Source: Nonomuraea fuscirosea
GTDB lineage: Bacteria > Actinomycetota > Actinomycetes > Streptosporangiales > Streptosporangiaceae
Direction: 5' to 3'
DNA length: 64,000 bases
Assembly (NCBI RefSeq): GCF_003001935.1
Contig: NZ_PVNG01000004.1
Span: 496,001 to 560,000, forward strand
In this document: positions 8,239 through 17,160 of the stretch, piece by piece
Position numbering within the stretch: the first letter of the stretch is position 1
Layout: each line of letters opens with the position of its first letter
Made by a program: the position numbers and the translations under genes
The notes under the pieces: generated by a model
What the model saw: only the letters and a program-made list of their open reading frames with translations
The model's database searches: none
What the model was told of the DNA's origin: nothing

Positions 8239-8715
8239 ATGAGCGCCGACCTACCTTCCGCGGCACCGCCGCGGGCGACCGACCGGCCGGGTGACGCCTC
8301 GCCCTTCGCCCTCGGCCTGCTGCTGCGCCAGGCCCACTGGCGGGCGGCCGCGGTGATGACGGAGGCGCTGCGGCCGCTCGGCATCGAGCTGCGCCACTTC
8401 GCCGTGCTGATCGTGCTGTCCGACCGGGGGCCGACGGTGCAGCGGGACCTGGCGGTGGCGACGGGGTCGGACAAGGCCGGGATCATGCGGGTCGTGGACG
8501 ACCTGGAACGCAAGGGGCTGGCCGTGCGCAAGGCCGTGCCGGGGGACCGGCGGGTGCGCGCGGTGGAGATCACGCCGAGCGGCGTCGAGCTGTTCGACGC
8601 GGCGCACGTCGCGGCGGAGCCGATGGCCGGGCGCCTGGTCGCGGGCCTCGGGCCCGGAGAGGCCGAGCAGTTGCGGGATCTGCTGACCAGGTTCGCCTAT
8701 CCCGCGGACGGGTAG
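8239..8715 (+). CDS. MarR-family transcriptional regulator
   Basis: The 158-residue product has the MarR fold: a dimerisation helix, ELRHFAVLIVLSDRGPTVQ, the recognition helix region GSDKAGIMRVVDDLERKG, and the wing LAVRKAVPGDRRVRAVEITPSG (shown in part), where the DRR motif is typical. It probably represses itself and the divergent membrane-protein gene through the palindrome just upstream. Ligand unknown. Confidence 0.92.
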   Translation: MSADLPSAAPPRATDRPGDASPFALGLLLRQAHWRAAAVMTEALRPLGIELRHFAVLIVLSDRGPTVQRDLAVATGSDKAGIMRVVDDLERKGLAVRKAVPGDRRVRAVEITPSGVELFDAAHVAAEPMAGRLVAGLGPGEAEQLRDLLTRFAYPADG

Positions 8716-8789
8716 GCAGGAAGGATCCGCCGCCCGTCCCCCCGATAAACAGTGCATACCGTCACGGAAGTGCGGGGGAGATGGTGATC

Positions 8790-9458
8790 ATGGACGTCTA
8801 CGAGGCCGTCACCAGCCGGCGGGCTGTGCGCGGGTTCACCGGACGGCCTGTTTCGAGAGAGGTGCTGCAGCGGGTGCTGTCCGCCGCGGCCTGGGCGCCG
8901 TCCGGGTCGAACCTGCAGCCCTGGCACGTCTACGTGGTGACCGGCGAGCCGCTGGCCGAGATCAAGCGGCGGGCCGGCGCGCGGCTGGCCGCCGGCGAGC
9001 CGTGGGACGAGCGCGAGTACGAGATGTATCCGGCCACGCTGAAGTCCCCGTACCAGGAGCGCCGGGCCGCCTTCGGCCGGGAGCGCTACAGCGCGCTCGG
9101 CGTCACCCGCGAGGACTGGGAGGCGCGCCAGCGCGCCGCCTCGGGCAACTGGCAGTGCTTCGGCGCGCCCGCCGCCCTCTTCTGCTACGTCGACCGCGAC
9201 CTCGGCCGGCCGCAGTGGTCCGACCTCGGCATGTACCTGCAGACCGTCATGCTGCTGCTGCGCGCCGAAGGGCTGCACAGCTGCCCGCAGATGGCGTGGT
9301 CGGTCTACCGGAAGACGGTCGCGGAGATCCTGCGGCCGCCGGAGGAGCTCATCCTGTTCTGCGGCATGTCGATCGGCTCCCAGGACGCCGCGGAGCAGTA
9401 CATCCGCACGGGCCGGGCGCCGCTCGACGAGACGGTCACGTTCGTCGGAAGCCGATAG
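8790..9458 (+). CDS. Nitroreductase-family FMN flavoprotein
   Basis: The 222-residue protein has the nitroreductase opening TSRRAVRGFTGRPV with the FMN-phosphate Arg residues, followed by AAWAPSGSNLQPWHVYVV and the C-terminal FCGMSIGSQD. These dimeric enzymes reduce nitroaromatics, quinones or similar compounds with NAD(P)H. I start at ATG 8790 because the GGGGGAG ribosome site abuts the earlier in-frame ATG (8781). The 3' end overlaps the convergent SARP gene by 23 nt, so the two transcripts are antisense there. Confidence 0.9.
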   Translation: MDVYEAVTSRRAVRGFTGRPVSREVLQRVLSAAAWAPSGSNLQPWHVYVVTGEPLAEIKRRAGARLAAGEPWDEREYEMYPATLKSPYQERRAAFGRERYSALGVTREDWEARQRAASGNWQCFGAPAALFCYVDRDLGRPQWSDLGMYLQTVMLLLRAEGLHSCPQMAWSVYRKTVAEILRPPEELILFCGMSIGSQDAAEQYIRTGRAPLDETVTFVGSR

Positions 9459-11364
9459 CGCCGTCCGCCTGCGTGCCCTCCGAGGCCAGGCGGGCGTGGT
9501 GGGCGAGCAGGCGGGCCAGGGCGGCCCGGCGCTCGCTCGCGTTCACGGTCGCCGCCGCCTGCGTGGCGTGCGCCCGGACGAGATGGTGGAAGCGGTAGTG
9601 GCCGGGTGCGGGCTCCTCGATGAGGTGCGCGTCGAGCAGCTGCTCCAGCAGCCGTTCGGTCCTGACGGGGTGGGCGTCCATGAGCGCGGCGGCGGCGCCG
9701 ACGGCGTGGTCGGCGGCGGGATTCAGGCCGAGCAGCCGGTACGCCTGCCGCTGCGGCTCGTCGAGGTTCCGGTAGGACAGGTCGAGGGCCGCCGTGACGC
9801 TGCGCTGCCCGGCGCGCAACGGCTGGCGGGGGTCGCCGAGGCGGTCGAGCAGGTGGGTGAGGCGCCAGGTCGGGTGGGAGCGCAGGCGCGCGGCCGTCAC
9901 CCTGATGGCCAGGGGCAGCCGGCCGCAGTGCTCGACCACGGCGGCCAGGAGGTGCCGGGGCGAGCCGGCCACCCGGCCAGCGCCGGCCGTGCGGGCGAAC
10001 AGGGTGATCGCGTCGGCGGCGGGCAGCGGGTCCAGCGACAGGGCGTGGGTGACGTCCAGGCCGGACAGGCGGCGCCGGCTGGTGATCAGCACGTGGCAGC
10101 CGCCGCCGCCCGGCAGCAGCGGCCGGACCTGGGCCTCGCTGGCGGCGTCGTCCAGGACGACCAGGACCCGTCGCTCGGCCAGCAGGCTGCGGTAGAGCCC
10201 GGCGCGGTCGTCCAGCCGCTCGGGGACGTGCTCGCCGGGCAGGCCCAGGGCGCGCAGCAGGCGGTCGAGAGCGTCGGCGGGGTCGAGCGGTGGGTCGTCC
10301 TGGCTGTGGGCGCGCAGATTCAGGAACAGCTGGCCGCCGGGGTGGTGCGGGGCCAGCAGGTGTGCGGCGCGCACGGCCAGGGCGGTCTTGCCGACGCCCG
10401 GCATGCCGTCGATCACGCTGACCGTCACCGCGGCGTCACCAGTCACCGCGGCGGCACCGGTGATCGCCGCGACACCCGTCGCTGCGGCGTCACCCATGAC
10501 CGTGGCGGCATCCCTCCCGGCGGTGAGGGCGGTCAGTTCGTCCGCGCGTCCGACGAACGCCGGCACGCCGGCCGGGAGCTGTCTGGGCGGGACGGGCGGG
10601 GGCGGATCGCTCAGGTCGTCCCGGGCGACCACCGGTGACTGGGCGAGCATGGCCTGGTGCAGGCGGCGCAGCTCGGCGTTGGGGGCGATGCCGAGCTCGT
10701 CCTGCAGCAGCCGGAAGACGGTCCGGTAGGTCTCCAGCGCCTCGGCCTGCCGGCCGGTGCGGTAAAGGGCGGTCATGAGCTGGGCCCAGAGCCGCTCCCT
10801 GAAGGGATGCTCGGTGGTCAGGGCCTGCAGTTCGGCGACGAGCGAGGCGTGCTCGCCGAGGCCGGCGTCCAGCTCGATGCGGCGTTCGAGGGTGTGCACG
10901 TGCAGCTCGGCGAGGGGCGGGACGTCGATCTGCTGGAGCGTCTCCGAGGCGACGCCGGCGCCCACGGGGCCGCGCCACAGGGCCAGCGCCTCGTGCAGGA
11001 GCCGCCGCTCCGTCAGCGGGTCCCCGGCCTGGCCGGCCTCATGGAGCAGGGCGCGGAAGCGGAGCAGGTCGAGCTGGTCGGTCCGCAGCCGGACGAGGTA
11101 GCCGTCCGGCATGGTGACGATCACGTCCCTCAGGTCCAGGGTCTGGCGCAGCCGTACGACGTACGTACGCAGGACCTTGCGCGGGTTGACCGGAGCCCGG
11201 CGGCCCCACAGGCGCTCGGCGAGCAGGTCGGCCGGAACGACCTCGTTGGGGCGCAGCAGGAGGGTGGCGAGCAGGACACGTAGTTTGCCGACCGTGACAG
11301 GGACAGGAGTCCCGTCCTGGACCGCAGTCAGGGGACCCAGCACCGAGAACCGCACAGTGGTCAC
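9436..11364 (-). CDS. AfsR/SARP-family regulator with NB-ARC ATPase domain
   Basis: The 642-residue protein starts with an OmpR-like winged helix (FSVLGPLTAV, GKLRVLLATLLLRPNEVV), then the bacterial transcriptional activation domain to about residue 245, then an STAND/NB-ARC ATPase with P-loop GMPGVGKTALAV near 320 and the Walker B LVVLDDA. It ends without the long TPR array of AfsR (about 990 aa), so it is a short form. A low-complexity Ala/Thr/Val stretch precedes the P-loop. SARPs activate secondary-metabolite operons at 11-bp direct repeats; the NRPS-PKS operon has such repeats, but it lies over 30 kb away, so a link is speculative. Start GTG 11364 is set by the conserved VRFSVLGPL. Confidence 0.9.
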   Translation of the reverse strand: MTTVRFSVLGPLTAVQDGTPVPVTVGKLRVLLATLLLRPNEVVPADLLAERLWGRRAPVNPRKVLRTYVVRLRQTLDLRDVIVTMPDGYLVRLRTDQLDLLRFRALLHEAGQAGDPLTERRLLHEALALWRGPVGAGVASETLQQIDVPPLAELHVHTLERRIELDAGLGEHASLVAELQALTTEHPFRERLWAQLMTALYRTGRQAEALETYRTVFRLLQDELGIAPNAELRRLHQAMLAQSPVVARDDLSDPPPPVPPRQLPAGVPAFVGRADELTALTAGRDAATVMGDAAATGVAAITGAAAVTGDAAVTVSVIDGMPGVGKTALAVRAAHLLAPHHPGGQLFLNLRAHSQDDPPLDPADALDRLLRALGLPGEHVPERLDDRAGLYRSLLAERRVLVVLDDAASEAQVRPLLPGGGGCHVLITSRRRLSGLDVTHALSLDPLPAADAITLFARTAGAGRVAGSPRHLLAAVVEHCGRLPLAIRVTAARLRSHPTWRLTHLLDRLGDPRQPLRAGQRSVTAALDLSYRNLDEPQRQAYRLLGLNPAADHAVGAAAALMDAHPVRTERLLEQLLDAHLIEEPAPGHYRFHHLVRAHATQAAATVNASERRAALARLLAHHARLASEGTQADGAIGFRRT

Positions 11365-11449
11365 CGGCCTCGCTCCTCGCTCTCGTCTCCGCCTTCGGCC
11401 GCTTCCGGCACCTCCGTAGTGTGCGCCGGGCCGGAACGCGTGATCGAGG

Positions 11450-11478
11450 GCATGGGGCGGGCATTGCCCGGACATTGC
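11450..11478. promoter_or_regulatory. Three heptamers at 11-bp period (SARP-like site)
   Basis: GCATGGG, GCATTGC and ACATTGC are separated by 4-bp spacers (gcgg, ccgg), the geometry of SARP binding sites. The block is 86-114 bp upstream of the SARP gene and divergent from the I36-like gene, so it may serve autoregulation. No good -10 sequence follows at the usual 8-bp distance on either side. Confidence 0.4.
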
Positions 11479-11524
11479 GCGCCCTCCCGGCCGCCGGTCA
11501 CGCCGCTTCAGGCCGGTGACGTCG

Positions 11525-11548
11525 GTGTTCCGTCCCTGGCCGGAACAC
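11525..11548. promoter_or_regulatory. Inverted repeat upstream of I36-like gene
   Basis: GTGTTCCG and CGGAACAC are perfect 8-bp arms around an 8-nt spacer. The repeat ends 64 nt before the start of the secreted inhibitor gene, in promoter position. The binding factor is unknown. Confidence 0.5.
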
Positions 11549-11612
11549 GGCGACACGCCGCACCCCGGCTCTGTGTACTGGGTGTCCGACGGAGAGAGAA
11601 GGGGAGCGGATC

Positions 11613-12014
11613 TTGGGAATCAGACGGGCGGTGTCCGCCGGCGCGGTCACCCTCATGGCGGCGTTCTGTCTCACCGGGAACGCGGGCGTCGCGTCGGCGC
11701 AGGACTGGCTGGGGGACTGCCCCAAGGGCAGCATCTGCGCCTACAGCGGCGTAAGCGGGTCGGGAAAACGGTGCAATTGGGAGGGGAACGACGCCAACTG
11801 GGCGGGCGGAGGACGGCCGTGCTCGTTCAGCCACAAGGTGAAGTCGCTGTGGAACAACGGCCGCAAGGGCAACCTGGACGACGTCCATCTCGTCACCTGC
11901 GGCGGCGCCCATTGGGCCCTGCTGTGGGGCCAGCAGGAGGCCTGGACCAACCCCACGGAGGACGCCGGCAAGGGCCATATCTGTATCAAGTCGCATAAAT
12001 GGTTCAACAGGTAG
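11613..12014 (+). CDS. Secreted peptidase-inhibitor I36-like protein
   Basis: The 133-residue product has a Sec signal peptide (RRAVSAGAVTLMAAFCL core, cleavage likely after GVASA) and a Cys-rich mature domain beginning CPKGSICAYSG, typical of peptidase-inhibitor I36 proteins related to the Streptomyces metalloproteinase inhibitor with a beta/gamma-crystallin-like fold. It is exported and may inhibit proteases or bind other ligands. The TTG start at 11613 follows a GGGGAG ribosome site and places the signal peptide at the N-terminus. Confidence 0.75.
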   Translation: MGIRRAVSAGAVTLMAAFCLTGNAGVASAQDWLGDCPKGSICAYSGVSGSGKRCNWEGNDANWAGGGRPCSFSHKVKSLWNNGRKGNLDDVHLVTCGGAHWALLWGQQEAWTNPTEDAGKGHICIKSHKWFNR

Positions 12015-12089
12015 CGAGTTGCTCGCGGTGCGGGTGCGTGTCCACCGGGTGTTGATCGCCTGATGATCGGCCCGGGCCAGCATGGGGGC

Positions 12090-13118
12090 ATGCCCGGCGG
12101 AATTCTGCGTATCGTCTTCACCGGTGAGGATCTGGCCCGCGTACGCGTCGCCACGCGTGTCGACGAGCCGTGGGAGACGGTGATGAGCCTGCACGTGCTG
12201 CGGCAGCCCGGCGGCGGACCCGACCTGACCGCCTGGCGCCGCCGGGCCCGCGCGGACCTGGCCGCCGCCGGGCTGCTGCGGCCCGTCCGGCGCACACTGG
12301 CGCCGCTGATGCCGATCAAGGCGTACTGGCCCGACTTCCTCACCCCGCACGAGGCCCAGTCGGGAGTGGAGGCCGGCCTCGACGCGCTGGCCGCCACCCC
12401 CGCCGCACGGGTCCGGCGCGAGGTGGACCAGCTGCGCCGGCACACCGTCCTGCCCGGCACCCTCGACGACCTGGCCCGCGGCGACCGGCGCGCCATCACC
12501 GGCCTGGCCCGCCTGGCCGGCCACTACGGCCGGGCCGTCCTGACGCCGCACCGCACCACGATGGAGCACGCCCTCGGACGCGAACGCGCCCGGCTCGCCC
12601 GCCTGCTCACCGACCAGGGCGTGGAGGCCATGCTCGCCGCCCTGCCGCCGTGTACGCGGTGGCGGCCCCCGGTCCTGGAGGTGGACTACGCCGCGGGCCG
12701 CTACGAGATCCCGCTGCGCGGCAGGGGCCTGACCCTCATCCCCTCCTACTTCTGCCGCTACACCCCCGTGGCGCTGGCGGACCCCGGCCTGCCGCCCGTC
12801 CTGATCTACCCGGTGCCGCGGCGTACCCCGGAGCCCGACCCGGGCCAGGCCCTGTCGGACCTGCTCGGCGCGACCCGCGCCCGCGTCCTGTGCCACATCG
12901 CCGCCACCCCCGGCTGCACCACCAGCGAACTCTCCCGGCGCACCGGCACCTCGCTGTCCTCGGCCAGCGCGCACGCCCAGGTCCTGCACCGGGCCGGCCT
13001 GATCACCAGCACCCGCCACGCCAACATGGTCATCCACCGGGCCACCGGCCTCGGCGCCGCCCTGATCCGGCCGGCCGCCCCCGGCCCTGGTGCCGGTGCG
13101 GCTTCTGCGGGAGAGTAG
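12090..13118 (+). CDS. ArsR-like HTH regulator with large N-terminal domain
   Basis: The protein (342 aa from ATG 12090) has a C-terminal winged helix (ATRARVLCHIAATPGCTTSE, then SLSSASAHAQVLHRAGLI) preceded by about 230 residues beginning GILRIVFTGEDLARVRVATR. This layout is common among actinobacterial regulators with a DUF5937-like N-terminal domain; their ligands are mostly unknown. It lies 27 nt before the luciferase-like gene on the same strand and may control it. An upstream in-frame ATG at 12063 is less likely. Confidence 0.8.
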   Translation: MPGGILRIVFTGEDLARVRVATRVDEPWETVMSLHVLRQPGGGPDLTAWRRRARADLAAAGLLRPVRRTLAPLMPIKAYWPDFLTPHEAQSGVEAGLDALAATPAARVRREVDQLRRHTVLPGTLDDLARGDRRAITGLARLAGHYGRAVLTPHRTTMEHALGRERARLARLLTDQGVEAMLAALPPCTRWRPPVLEVDYAAGRYEIPLRGRGLTLIPSYFCRYTPVALADPGLPPVLIYPVPRRTPEPDPGQALSDLLGATRARVLCHIAATPGCTTSELSRRTGTSLSSASAHAQVLHRAGLITSTRHANMVIHRATGLGAALIRPAAPGPGAGAASAGE

Positions 13119-13145
13119 GGCAAAACGGATCATGAGGAGGCGGCA

Positions 13146-14183
13146 GTGCGGCTCGGATTCAGCCTTGGCACCCTCGGCCCCGTGGCGGCCACCCATGAAG
13201 CCCAGCTGACGCTGACACGCGAGGCGGAGCGGCTCGGATACGACTCGGTGTGGGCCTCTGAGGGCTACGGGGTCGATCCGGCGACCACGCTGGCGTGGCT
13301 GGCGGCCGGCACCGAGCGGATCGGGCTGGGCACCGGCGTGATCCAGGTGACGGGCCGCACGGCGATCTCGGCGGCGATGGCCGCCACCACCATCGACCGG
13401 GTGTCCGGCGGACGGTTCCTGCTCGGGCTGGGCGCCTCGGGGCCGCAGGTGGCCGAGGGGTGGCACGGTCAGCGGTACGAGCGGCCGCTGGCCCACCTGC
13501 GCGACTACGTGGCCGTGGTGCGGACGGCGCTGGACGGCCGGCCGGTCGAGCACGACGGCCCCGAGATCGTGCTGCCGCTGCCCGACAGCCGCGGCAAGGC
13601 GCTGAGCATGACGGTCGCACCCGTACGCAGGCCGCTGCCCGTCCACCTGGCGGCCATGGGGCCGAAGGCGGTGGCGCTGGCCGGGGAGATCGCCGACGGC
13701 TGGCTGCCGATCCACTTCCCGCCCGAGCACGTGGCCGAGACCATGGAACACCTGCGGGCTGGGGCGGCCCTGGCCGGGCGCGACGCGGCCCAGGTGGAGG
13801 TCTCGCCGATGGTCATGGCCATGGTGGACGACGACGCCGACTACGCGCGCGACCTGATCCGGCCGATGCTGGCGCTCTACCTGGGCGGCATGGGCACCCG
13901 GGGGGTCAACTTCTACAACCGGCTCGCCCACCGGCTCGGTTTCGGCCCGGCGGCGGCGCGGGTGCGGGACGCGTACTTCGACGGCGATCTCGGTGAGGCG
14001 ATGGAGGAGGTGCCCGACGACCTGGTGGACGCCCTCGCCCTGTGCGGGACGCCCGCGCGGGTGCGCGAGCGGCTGGAGTCCTACCGCAAGGCGGGCGCGA
14101 CCCGGGTGATCGTCGGACTGAACGCGCCCACCGTCGAGGACCGCGTCGAACAGCTCGGCTGGCTGGCCGAACTCAACGCCTGA
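13146..14183 (+). CDS. Luciferase-like (LLM class) F420-dependent oxidoreductase
   Basis: The 345-residue TIM-barrel enzyme has the LLM pattern: LGFSLGTLGPV, EAERLGYDSVWASEGYG, ERIGLGTGVIQVTGRT, VSGGRFLLGLGASG and a closing GTPARVRERLESYRKAGA. Such enzymes use reduced F420 or FMN; the MER/F420-like length and motifs favour F420. Substrate unknown. The GTG start follows GAGGAGG. Its end overlaps the convergent WYL gene by 11 nt. Confidence 0.88.
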   Translation: MRLGFSLGTLGPVAATHEAQLTLTREAERLGYDSVWASEGYGVDPATTLAWLAAGTERIGLGTGVIQVTGRTAISAAMAATTIDRVSGGRFLLGLGASGPQVAEGWHGQRYERPLAHLRDYVAVVRTALDGRPVEHDGPEIVLPLPDSRGKALSMTVAPVRRPLPVHLAAMGPKAVALAGEIADGWLPIHFPPEHVAETMEHLRAGAALAGRDAAQVEVSPMVMAMVDDDADYARDLIRPMLALYLGGMGTRGVNFYNRLAHRLGFGPAAARVRDAYFDGDLGEAMEEVPDDLVDALALCGTPARVRERLESYRKAGATRVIVGLNAPTVEDRVEQLGWLAELNA

Positions 14184-15330
14184 CCCCTTCTTCGCCCCCG
14201 TCGTCGCCTTCCCCGGCGGGCGGGCTTCGCCGGGCCGACCGGGCGAGCCGGTCGGCGAACGCCACGACGAGGTCGCGCAGCTCGTCCGGCCGTTCGATGA
14301 GGAACGGGAGGTCCATCGAGGCGAGTACGGCGGGCAGCCAGTCGAGCCGTTCGGCCCGCAACTCGACGCGGGACCAGCGCATGACGTCCTGACCCGCGCC
14401 GCTCACGGACGATGATCCCGCGCCGCTCACCGGTGGCGACTCAGCGGTACGCCCCGGCGGCCATTCCGCGGCGCTCTCCGGCGGCGACTCGGGGTCGTGC
14501 TCCGATGGTGGTTCCGTCACGATCGCGATGCCGGCGGGGAGCCGGGTGCGGATCTGCTCGGCGCTGCCCTGGACCCGGAGCGTCACCTCGTGCCGGTACG
14601 GGGCGGTGGCGAGCCCGGTCAGGACCCGTTCGGCCGGGCCGGGCCCTGCAGGCGGGTGGAACGAGCCGGGCAGGGTCCGGGCGCCGGCGATGCGGTCCAG
14701 CCGGAACGTCCGGTCCTCGCCGATCGCCGGATCGGCGCCCGTCACGTACCACCGGCCCGCATGCGCGACGAGCCCGTACGGGTGCAGCGTGCGCTCGCTG
14801 CGCCGCCCGCCGGCGTCGGTGTACCGGATCGAGACCGGCCGGTGGTGGCTCACCGCGTCGGCGATCGCGAGCAGCACCGCCGTCTCCGGGACGCTCGGCT
14901 CATCGGTCGGCTCACTAGCCGGCTCACCGGCAGGGGCGGTGAAGGCGAGGGAGCCGAGCACGGCGTCGAGCCGGCGGCCGAGCCGCTCGGGCAGCACCCG
15001 CCTGATCTTCGCCGCGGCCGTCTCGCTCGCCGTGCCCGCGGCCGTCAGCAGACCGGTCCTGCGCCCCGCGACCAGGCCGAGCAGCACCGCGAGCGCCTCG
15101 TCGTCACTCAGCATGAGCGGTGGCAGGCGGTAACCGGGGCCGAGCCGGTAGCCGCCGTAGCGGCCGCGCACCGACTCCACGGGCACGTCGAGGTCGATGA
15201 GGTGGCCGGCGTACCGCCGTACCGTGCGCTCGTCCACGCCGAGCCGGTCGGCGAGTTCGGTCACGGTCCGCAGGCCACCCGACTGCAGGAGCTCCAGCAG
15301 GGTGAGCACGCGAGCGGTGGGTCGGGCCAT
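14173..15330 (-). CDS. WYL-domain transcriptional regulator (YafY-like)
   Basis: The 385-residue protein has an N-terminal HTH (LTLLELLQSGGLRTVTELA, then RTVRRYAGHLIDLDVPVESV) followed by a WYL domain (about residues 140-230) with YGLVAHAGRWYVTGAD. WYL domains sense small or nucleic-acid ligands. A Ser/Pro/Glu-rich insertion with repeated ESPP and VSGAG units lies near residue 290. It is divergent from the VOC gene across a perfect 11-bp inverted repeat and probably controls it. Confidence 0.9.
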   Translation of the reverse strand: MARPTARVLTLLELLQSGGLRTVTELADRLGVDERTVRRYAGHLIDLDVPVESVRGRYGGYRLGPGYRLPPLMLSDDEALAVLLGLVAGRRTGLLTAAGTASETAAAKIRRVLPERLGRRLDAVLGSLAFTAPAGEPASEPTDEPSVPETAVLLAIADAVSHHRPVSIRYTDAGGRRSERTLHPYGLVAHAGRWYVTGADPAIGEDRTFRLDRIAGARTLPGSFHPPAGPGPAERVLTGLATAPYRHEVTLRVQGSAEQIRTRLPAGIAIVTEPPSEHDPESPPESAAEWPPGRTAESPPVSGAGSSSVSGAGQDVMRWSRVELRAERLDWLPAVLASMDLPFLIERPDELRDLVVAFADRLARSARRSPPAGEGDDGGEEGVRR

Positions 15331-15348
15331 AACGGAAAGTCTGCCGCA

Positions 15349-15375
15349 GATACCGGGCGGGTTTCGCCCGGTATC
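15349..15375. promoter_or_regulatory. Perfect 11-bp inverted repeat between WYL and VOC genes
   Basis: GATACCGGGCG (15349-15359) and CGCCCGGTATC (15365-15375) surround a 5-nt spacer. It begins 18 nt from the WYL start and ends 48 nt before the VOC start, a natural shared operator. Confidence 0.75.
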
Positions 15376-15423
15376 CGGCGTAGCGTGCGGTCGTACCTCA
15401 GGAACGACCAGGGAGAACCACCC

Positions 15424-15822
15424 GTGAACTTCGTCTCGATCCGCATCATCACCGGCGACGTCGCCCGCCTCGTCGGCTTCTACGAGCGCGCCACCGGGGT
15501 GCAGGCGAGCTGGGCCAACGACGACTTCGCCGAGCTGCGCACCGCCTCGGCCACCCTCGCCATCGGCAGCACCCGCACCGTCCCGCTGTTCGCGCCCGGC
15601 TCGGCGGAGCCGGCGGCCAACCGCAGCGTCATCGTCGAGTTCCTGGTCGACGACGTGGACGGCGTCTACCAGAACCTGACCGAGTTCGTGGCGGACTTCG
15701 TCAACGAGCCCACCACGATGCCCTGGGGCAACCGGGCGCTGCTGTTCCGCGACCCCGATGGCAACCTGGTGAACTTCTTCACCCCCGTCACCCCCGAGGC
15801 CGTCGAACGGTTCGCCCGCTGA
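15424..15822 (+). CDS. VOC-superfamily (glyoxalase-like) protein
   Basis: The 132-residue product folds as paired beta-alpha-beta-beta-beta units: it starts NFVSIRIITGDVARLVGFYER and ends with the typical RALLFRDPDGNLVNFFTP. VOC proteins are metal-dependent lyases, dioxygenases or drug-binding proteins; which applies here is not visible. Start GTG 15424 is preceded by GGGAG. It is probably the target of the divergent WYL regulator. Confidence 0.88.
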   Translation: MNFVSIRIITGDVARLVGFYERATGVQASWANDDFAELRTASATLAIGSTRTVPLFAPGSAEPAANRSVIVEFLVDDVDGVYQNLTEFVADFVNEPTTMPWGNRALLFRDPDGNLVNFFTPVTPEAVERFAR

Positions 15823-15861
15823 CCCAGCCCGTTGACCCGCCCGCTGACCCGCCAGGGCCGC

Positions 15862-17160
15862 TCAGGTGGTGGCCGGGGCCTGGGGCATCTCGCGCATCCG
15901 GGGGATCGGCGACAGCGCCAGCACGATCATCGGCACCACCGCGCCGATCACCGCCGCGGTGAGGACCACCGGCCACATGCCGACCGCCTCGCCGATCAGC
16001 CCGGCCACCAGCGCGCCGATCGGCGCGGGCACCAGCCCCATCGCCCAGATGGTGGCGATGACCCGGCCGACCAGCTCACGCGGTGTCGCCGACTGCAGCA
16101 CGGTGATGTTGTTCACCACGAACACCTGCGTGCACAGCCCGACCAGCAGCTGCGAGAAGGCCAGCACGCCGATCGCCAGCCAGAGCGGCCCCCCGGCCAG
16201 CGGCACCAGGATGAGCGCGCTGTTGCCGATCACCGTGGACCAGAACATGGTGGGCCCGGGACCCACCCCCTTCATCAGCCGCACCGACAGCCACGCGCCG
16301 GCCACGGCGCCGACCCCGCCGACCGCGAGCACGCCCCCGACCCAGCCGGCCGGCACGCCGGCGCCGTCGATCACGTACGGGATGTAGAGGGTCTGCAGGA
16401 TGCCGATGTCGAAGAAGGAGTAGACGGCGCTGGCGATGGCCAGCGGGCGCACGACCGGGTGGGACATCACCCAGCCGAAGCCCGCCCGGATGGCGCCGAT
16501 CATGCTGCCGCCGCTGTCGGGCGGCGGCGGGTCCTCCCGCTTGCGGATGGAGATCAGGAACGCCGCCGACAGCACGTAGCTGACCGCGTCCACCAGGATG
16601 ACCAGCGGCGCCGAGCGGGTCGCGATCAGGAACCCGGCCAGGCTCGGCCCGACCGCCTTGGAGACCGAGTCGCTGAGCTGCAGCTTGCTGTTGCCGTCAC
16701 CGAGGTGCTCGGGGGCCACCAGCGCCGGCAGGTACGACCGGTAGGCGATCTCGAACAGCACCCCGGCGACGCCCATCACGAACACGACCGCGTACAGCCA
16801 CCACAGCGTCAGCAGGTCCATCACGAACAGCAGCGGCACCGTGGCCAGCATGAACGCCCGGATGACGTCGCTCCAGATGAGCACGGGCCGGCGGCGCATC
16901 CGGTCCACCCAGACGCCCACCACGAAGAACAGCACCATCGGCAGCCTGGACAGCGCGCCGAGCACGCCCATCTCCGCGACCGAGGCGTTCAGCCACAGGT
17001 AGGCGACGATCGGCATGGCGAGCACGGTCACCTGGGAGCCGACCAGCGACAGGCTCTCGCCGCTCCACAGCTTGAGGAAGTCGCGGTTCTTCCACAGCGT
17101 GGGCGGCTCCGCCGCGGCGGGGCCGGGCGTGGGGGGCTCAGTCGTCGGAGGTGAGGCCAT
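15862..17160 (-). CDS. MFS exporter of the NRPS-PKS cluster (EntS-like)
   Basis: The 432-residue protein has about twelve transmembrane segments and the MFS loop VGVWVDRMRRRPVLIWSD between helices 2 and 3. It resembles EntS-type exporters that secrete peptide siderophores and other peptides. Its ATG lies inside the end of the terminal NRPS gene (23-nt overlap), so translation is coupled to the assembly line. Export of, and self-protection from, the product is the likely role. Confidence 0.88.
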   Translation of the reverse strand: MASPPTTEPPTPGPAAAEPPTLWKNRDFLKLWSGESLSLVGSQVTVLAMPIVAYLWLNASVAEMGVLGALSRLPMVLFFVVGVWVDRMRRRPVLIWSDVIRAFMLATVPLLFVMDLLTLWWLYAVVFVMGVAGVLFEIAYRSYLPALVAPEHLGDGNSKLQLSDSVSKAVGPSLAGFLIATRSAPLVILVDAVSYVLSAAFLISIRKREDPPPPDSGGSMIGAIRAGFGWVMSHPVVRPLAIASAVYSFFDIGILQTLYIPYVIDGAGVPAGWVGGVLAVGGVGAVAGAWLSVRLMKGVGPGPTMFWSTVIGNSALILVPLAGGPLWLAIGVLAFSQLLVGLCTQVFVVNNITVLQSATPRELVGRVIATIWAMGLVPAPIGALVAGLIGEAVGMWPVVLTAAVIGAVVPMIVLALSPIPRMREMPQAPATT

